NCBI GenBank assembly: GCA_963752345.1
Contig: CAVVYA010000002.1
Span: 620,001-684,000, forward strand
Origin: CAVVYA01 sp963752345
Lineage (GTDB): Bacteria > Pseudomonadota > Alphaproteobacteria > SMXQ01
Length of the DNA: 64,000 nt
Direction of reading: 5' to 3'
The notes under the pieces were generated by a model. It was not told the origin of the DNA. It made no database searches and worked only from the letters and a program-made list of their open reading frames with translations. Position 1 is the first letter of the stretch; the number at the start of each line of letters is the position of its first letter. Shown piece after piece: positions 61,766 through 64,000 of the stretch. The position numbers were made by a program, and so were the translations under genes.

Positions 61766-64000
61766 ATGGTTGAAGCGACGTCTGGAACAAATACACCGGG
61801 TGCCCCTGCGGGGCGCTCCCGGCAATTCTTGGCATGGGCAGAGCGCGCCGGCCTAGGGCGCAAGCTTGCCGTCGCCCTGACGGTCGCCGCCCTGGCGGCG
61901 TGCGTCGCCACCTATATCGCGCTGACCGAATCGCCGCCGTTCGGCTCGTCCCCGACCAAGATCCTGCTGCTGCTCAATGTCGACCTGATCCTGCTGCTGG
62001 CGCTCGGCACGGTGATCGCGCGGCGCATCGTGCAGATCTGGGCGGAACGCCGGCGCGGCTCGGCCGGCTCGCGTCTGCACAGCCGGCTGGTCATGCTGTT
62101 CAGCGTGCTGTCGGCGACGCCCGCCATCGTCGTGGCGGTGTTCTCGGCGCTGTTCTTCAACATCGGCGTCGAGTCGTGGTTCAACGACAAGGTGCGCACG
62201 GCCGTCAACGAGTCGCTTGCCGTGGCCGAGGCCTATCTGCGCGAGCATCAGAACGTCATCCGCGGCGACATCCTCGCCATGGCCAACGATCTCAACCGCC
62301 AAGGCCCGCTGCTGATAGACAATCCGGGGCGGCTCAATGCCCTGGTCGAGACCCAGACCTTGCTGCGTTCGCTCAACGAGGCGATCGTATTCGACAGCGC
62401 CGGGCGCGTCGTCGCCCGCTCGCGCCTCAGTTTCGTGCTCGAATTCGAACCGGTGCCGACGGATGCCTTCGAGCGCGCGCGCAACGGCGAAGTGGTGATC
62501 TTCGTCAGCGACACCGACGACCGGGTGCGCGGCCTGGTCAAGCTGGAGGGCATGTTCGACAGCTTCCTGTATGTCGGCCGGTTCGTCGATCCGCAGGTCG
62601 TCAACCATGTGGAGCAGACCCAAGACGCGGTGCGCGCCTACGCCGGGCTCGAGGCCAGCCGCTCGGAACTGCAGATCTTCTTCGCCATGATCTTCGTCGT
62701 GGTCGCTCTGCTGCTGCTGCTGGCCGCGGTCTGGGTCGGACTGACCATCGCCAACCAACTGGCGCGGCCGATCAGCGCATTGATCTCCGCCGCGGAGCGC
62801 GTGCGCTCGGGCGACCTCGGCGCCCGCGTCGACGAGGGGCCCGCCAACGATGAGCTCGGCTCGCTCAGCCGCGCCTTCAACCGCATGACCAGCCAGCTCG
62901 AGGATCAGCGGCGCGAGCTGATCGAGGCCAACCGCCAGGTCGACGCCCGGCGCAGCTTCATCGAAACGGTGCTCGCCGGCGTGTCGGCCGGCGTGATCGG
63001 GCTCGACGCCGAGACGCGCATCAATTTTCCCAACCGCACGGCCTCGAAGCTGGTCGGCAGCGATTTGTTCGCCGTCATCGGGCATCCGATGGCGGAGGTG
63101 GTGCCCGAGATGGCCGCGCTGCTTGAAGCGGCGCGGCGCCGGCCCAACCGGCTGCACGAGGATCAGATCGAGCTGGTGCGCGACGGCCGTTCGCGCATGC
63201 TGCTGATCCGCATCGCCGCCGAGCGCGACGAGAGCCATGTCGGCGGCTTCGTCGTCACGTTCGACGATGTCACGGAACTGCTCGCCGCCCAGCGCAAGGC
63301 GACGTGGTCGGACGTGGCCCGCCGGCTGGCGCACGAAATCAAGAATCCGCTGACGCCCATTCAACTGTCGGCCGAACGGCTGCGTCGAAAATATCTCGCG
63401 GAGATCAAGAACGATCCGCAAGTGTTCAGCATCTGCATCGATACCATCATCCGCCAGGTCGACGACATCGGCGGCATGATCGACGAATTTTCCTCCTTCG
63501 CCCGCATGCCGGCGCCCGTGCTCAAGGAATGGGACCTGGCGGAGATCGCGCGGCGCACCCTGTTCCTGCAGCAGACCGCCAATCCGGGACTGTCCTACGA
63601 AGACAGGGTTCCCGCTGGTGAGTTCCGTCTGATGTGCGATTCGCGCCAGGTCGGACAGGCGCTGACCAATCTGCTGCTCAATGCCGCCGACTCGGTCAAG
63701 GAGCGGCTGGCCGGCGGCAACGGCGGGAATCCGGGCAAAGGCGGCGGCGAAATTATTTTGAGCGTGGTGCGCGACGCCGGCCGCATCTCGATCGTCGTCG
63801 AAGACAACGGCCTGGGCTTGCCGAAGGATCAGCGTCACCGCTTGACCGATCCGTATGTCACGACCAAATCCACCGGAACCGGTCTAGGGCTAGCCATCGT
63901 GCGCAAAATCATGGAAGATCACGGCGGTGAACTGGTCCTTGAGGATCGTGCCGGGGGTGGAGCGAGGGTCAGCTTGATTTTTAGAGCCGCCGAAACACAA
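61766..64000 (+). CDS. ntrY: Nitrogen regulation sensor kinase NtrY, 3' end cut by the window
   Basis: Membrane histidine kinase, 745 codons visible and open to the last base. Three N-terminal helices (LAVALTVAALAACVATYIAL, ILLLLNVDLILLLALGTVIA, LVMLFSVLSATPAIVVAVFS) and a fourth at about residues 305-330 bound a periplasmic domain; then HAMP (ANQLARPISALISAAERVRS), PAS, the His box LAHEIKNPLTPIQLSAERLR, the N box LTNLLLNAADSVKERL and GTGLGLAIVRKIMEDHGGE. The family controls nitrogen and redox responses with NtrX, expected just beyond the window. The ATG at 61766 lies 64 bp past ntrC. Only a few C-terminal residues should be missing. Confidence 0.95.
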   Translation, partial: MVEATSGTNTPGAPAGRSRQFLAWAERAGLGRKLAVALTVAALAACVATYIALTESPPFGSSPTKILLLLNVDLILLLALGTVIARRIVQIWAERRRGSAGSRLHSRLVMLFSVLSATPAIVVAVFSALFFNIGVESWFNDKVRTAVNESLAVAEAYLREHQNVIRGDILAMANDLNRQGPLLIDNPGRLNALVETQTLLRSLNEAIVFDSAGRVVARSRLSFVLEFEPVPTDAFERARNGEVVIFVSDTDDRVRGLVKLEGMFDSFLYVGRFVDPQVVNHVEQTQDAVRAYAGLEASRSELQIFFAMIFVVVALLLLLAAVWVGLTIANQLARPISALISAAERVRSGDLGARVDEGPANDELGSLSRAFNRMTSQLEDQRRELIEANRQVDARRSFIETVLAGVSAGVIGLDAETRINFPNRTASKLVGSDLFAVIGHPMAEVVPEMAALLEAARRRPNRLHEDQIELVRDGRSRMLLIRIAAERDESHVGGFVVTFDDVTELLAAQRKATWSDVARRLAHEIKNPLTPIQLSAERLRRKYLAEIKNDPQVFSICIDTIIRQVDDIGGMIDEFSSFARMPAPVLKEWDLAEIARRTLFLQQTANPGLSYEDRVPAGEFRLMCDSRQVGQALTNLLLNAADSVKERLAGGNGGNPGKGGGEIILSVVRDAGRISIVVEDNGLGLPKDQRHRLTDPYVTTKSTGTGLGLAIVRKIMEDHGGELVLEDRAGGGARVSLIFRAAETQ

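Noticed and set aside
61853..63838. A 661-codon open frame antisense to ntrY, and similar long antisense frames over bamA, gltA, pyrG and others
   Set aside because: High GC content leaves few stop codons on the opposite strand; these frames have no recognisable domains and shadow well-conserved genes.

Overview
The window is GC-rich chromosomal DNA from an alphaproteobacterium, probably of the Rhodospirillales type (inferred from gene order and protein motifs; species not identified). Nearly all of it is a conserved housekeeping super-cluster: dnaE(3' part)-rpsB-tsf-pyrH-frr-uppS-cdsA-dxr-rseP-bamA-skp-lpxD-fabZ-lpxA-lpxI-lpxB, then gltA, gltX, comEC, lexA, moeA, moaC, trpC, trpD, trpG, trpE, ppiD, tpiA, secG, pyrG, kdsA, eno, ftsB, pdhA-pdhB-pdhC-lpd-lipA-ratA, cinA-pgpA-ispDF and ntrB-ntrC-ntrY. 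Alphaproteobacterial hallmarks are LpxI in place of LpxH, the fused IspDF, PdhB with an N-terminal lipoyl domain, the NtrBC/NtrY pair and a GTTC-N7-GTTC SOS box upstream of lexA.

Layout. 1-16.8 kb (+): replication, translation and envelope genes (isoprenoid, phospholipid, BAM and lipid A). 16.9-18.4 kb: a glyoxalase, an alpha/beta hydrolase and a small membrane ORF. 18.5-21.4 kb (-): gltA, gltX. 21.5-26.7 kb: comEC, yihY and a Tat-exported PhoD-type phosphatase. 26.8-31.9 kb (-): the operon trpG-trpD-trpC-moaC-moeA followed by lexA on its own SOS promoter. 32.0-37.5 kb: an accessory block (YibQ-type deacetylase-like protein, CHAP lipoprotein, copper P-type ATPase with a CueR-type promoter, TacA/TacT-like toxin-antitoxin pair) that separates trpG from trpE. 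37.5-40.9 kb (-): ppiD-trpE. 41.1-54.7 kb (+): tpiA through the pyruvate dehydrogenase and lipoate genes. 54.7-55.6 kb: an ArsR-SRPBCC pair with its own operator. 55.7-58.0 kb (-): ispDF-pgpA-cinA. 58.1-64 kb (+): a CcsA/HemX-like protein and the nitrogen regulators; ntrY runs off the end.

The most striking property is not a gene. About 29 single extra bases break the reading frames of 17 genes, among them dnaE, tsf, eno, lpd, trpE, kdsA, lpxB and ispD. Each shift is +1 in the direction of transcription, on both strands. Insertion-type sequencing or assembly error is the likeliest cause, but the one-sided direction deserves a check. Genes so affected are annotated over their full inferred span.

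Other points of interest are a 24-bp tandem repeat that lengthens the nucleotide-binding loop of IspD, a CueR-type copper promoter with no regulator gene nearby, an NtrC-like dyad in front of ntrB, operators for the toxin-antitoxin and ArsR modules, and a near-perfect 30-bp inverted repeat after eno. I found no CRISPR array, tRNA, rRNA, transposase or prophage gene, and no clear sign of a wholly new system.
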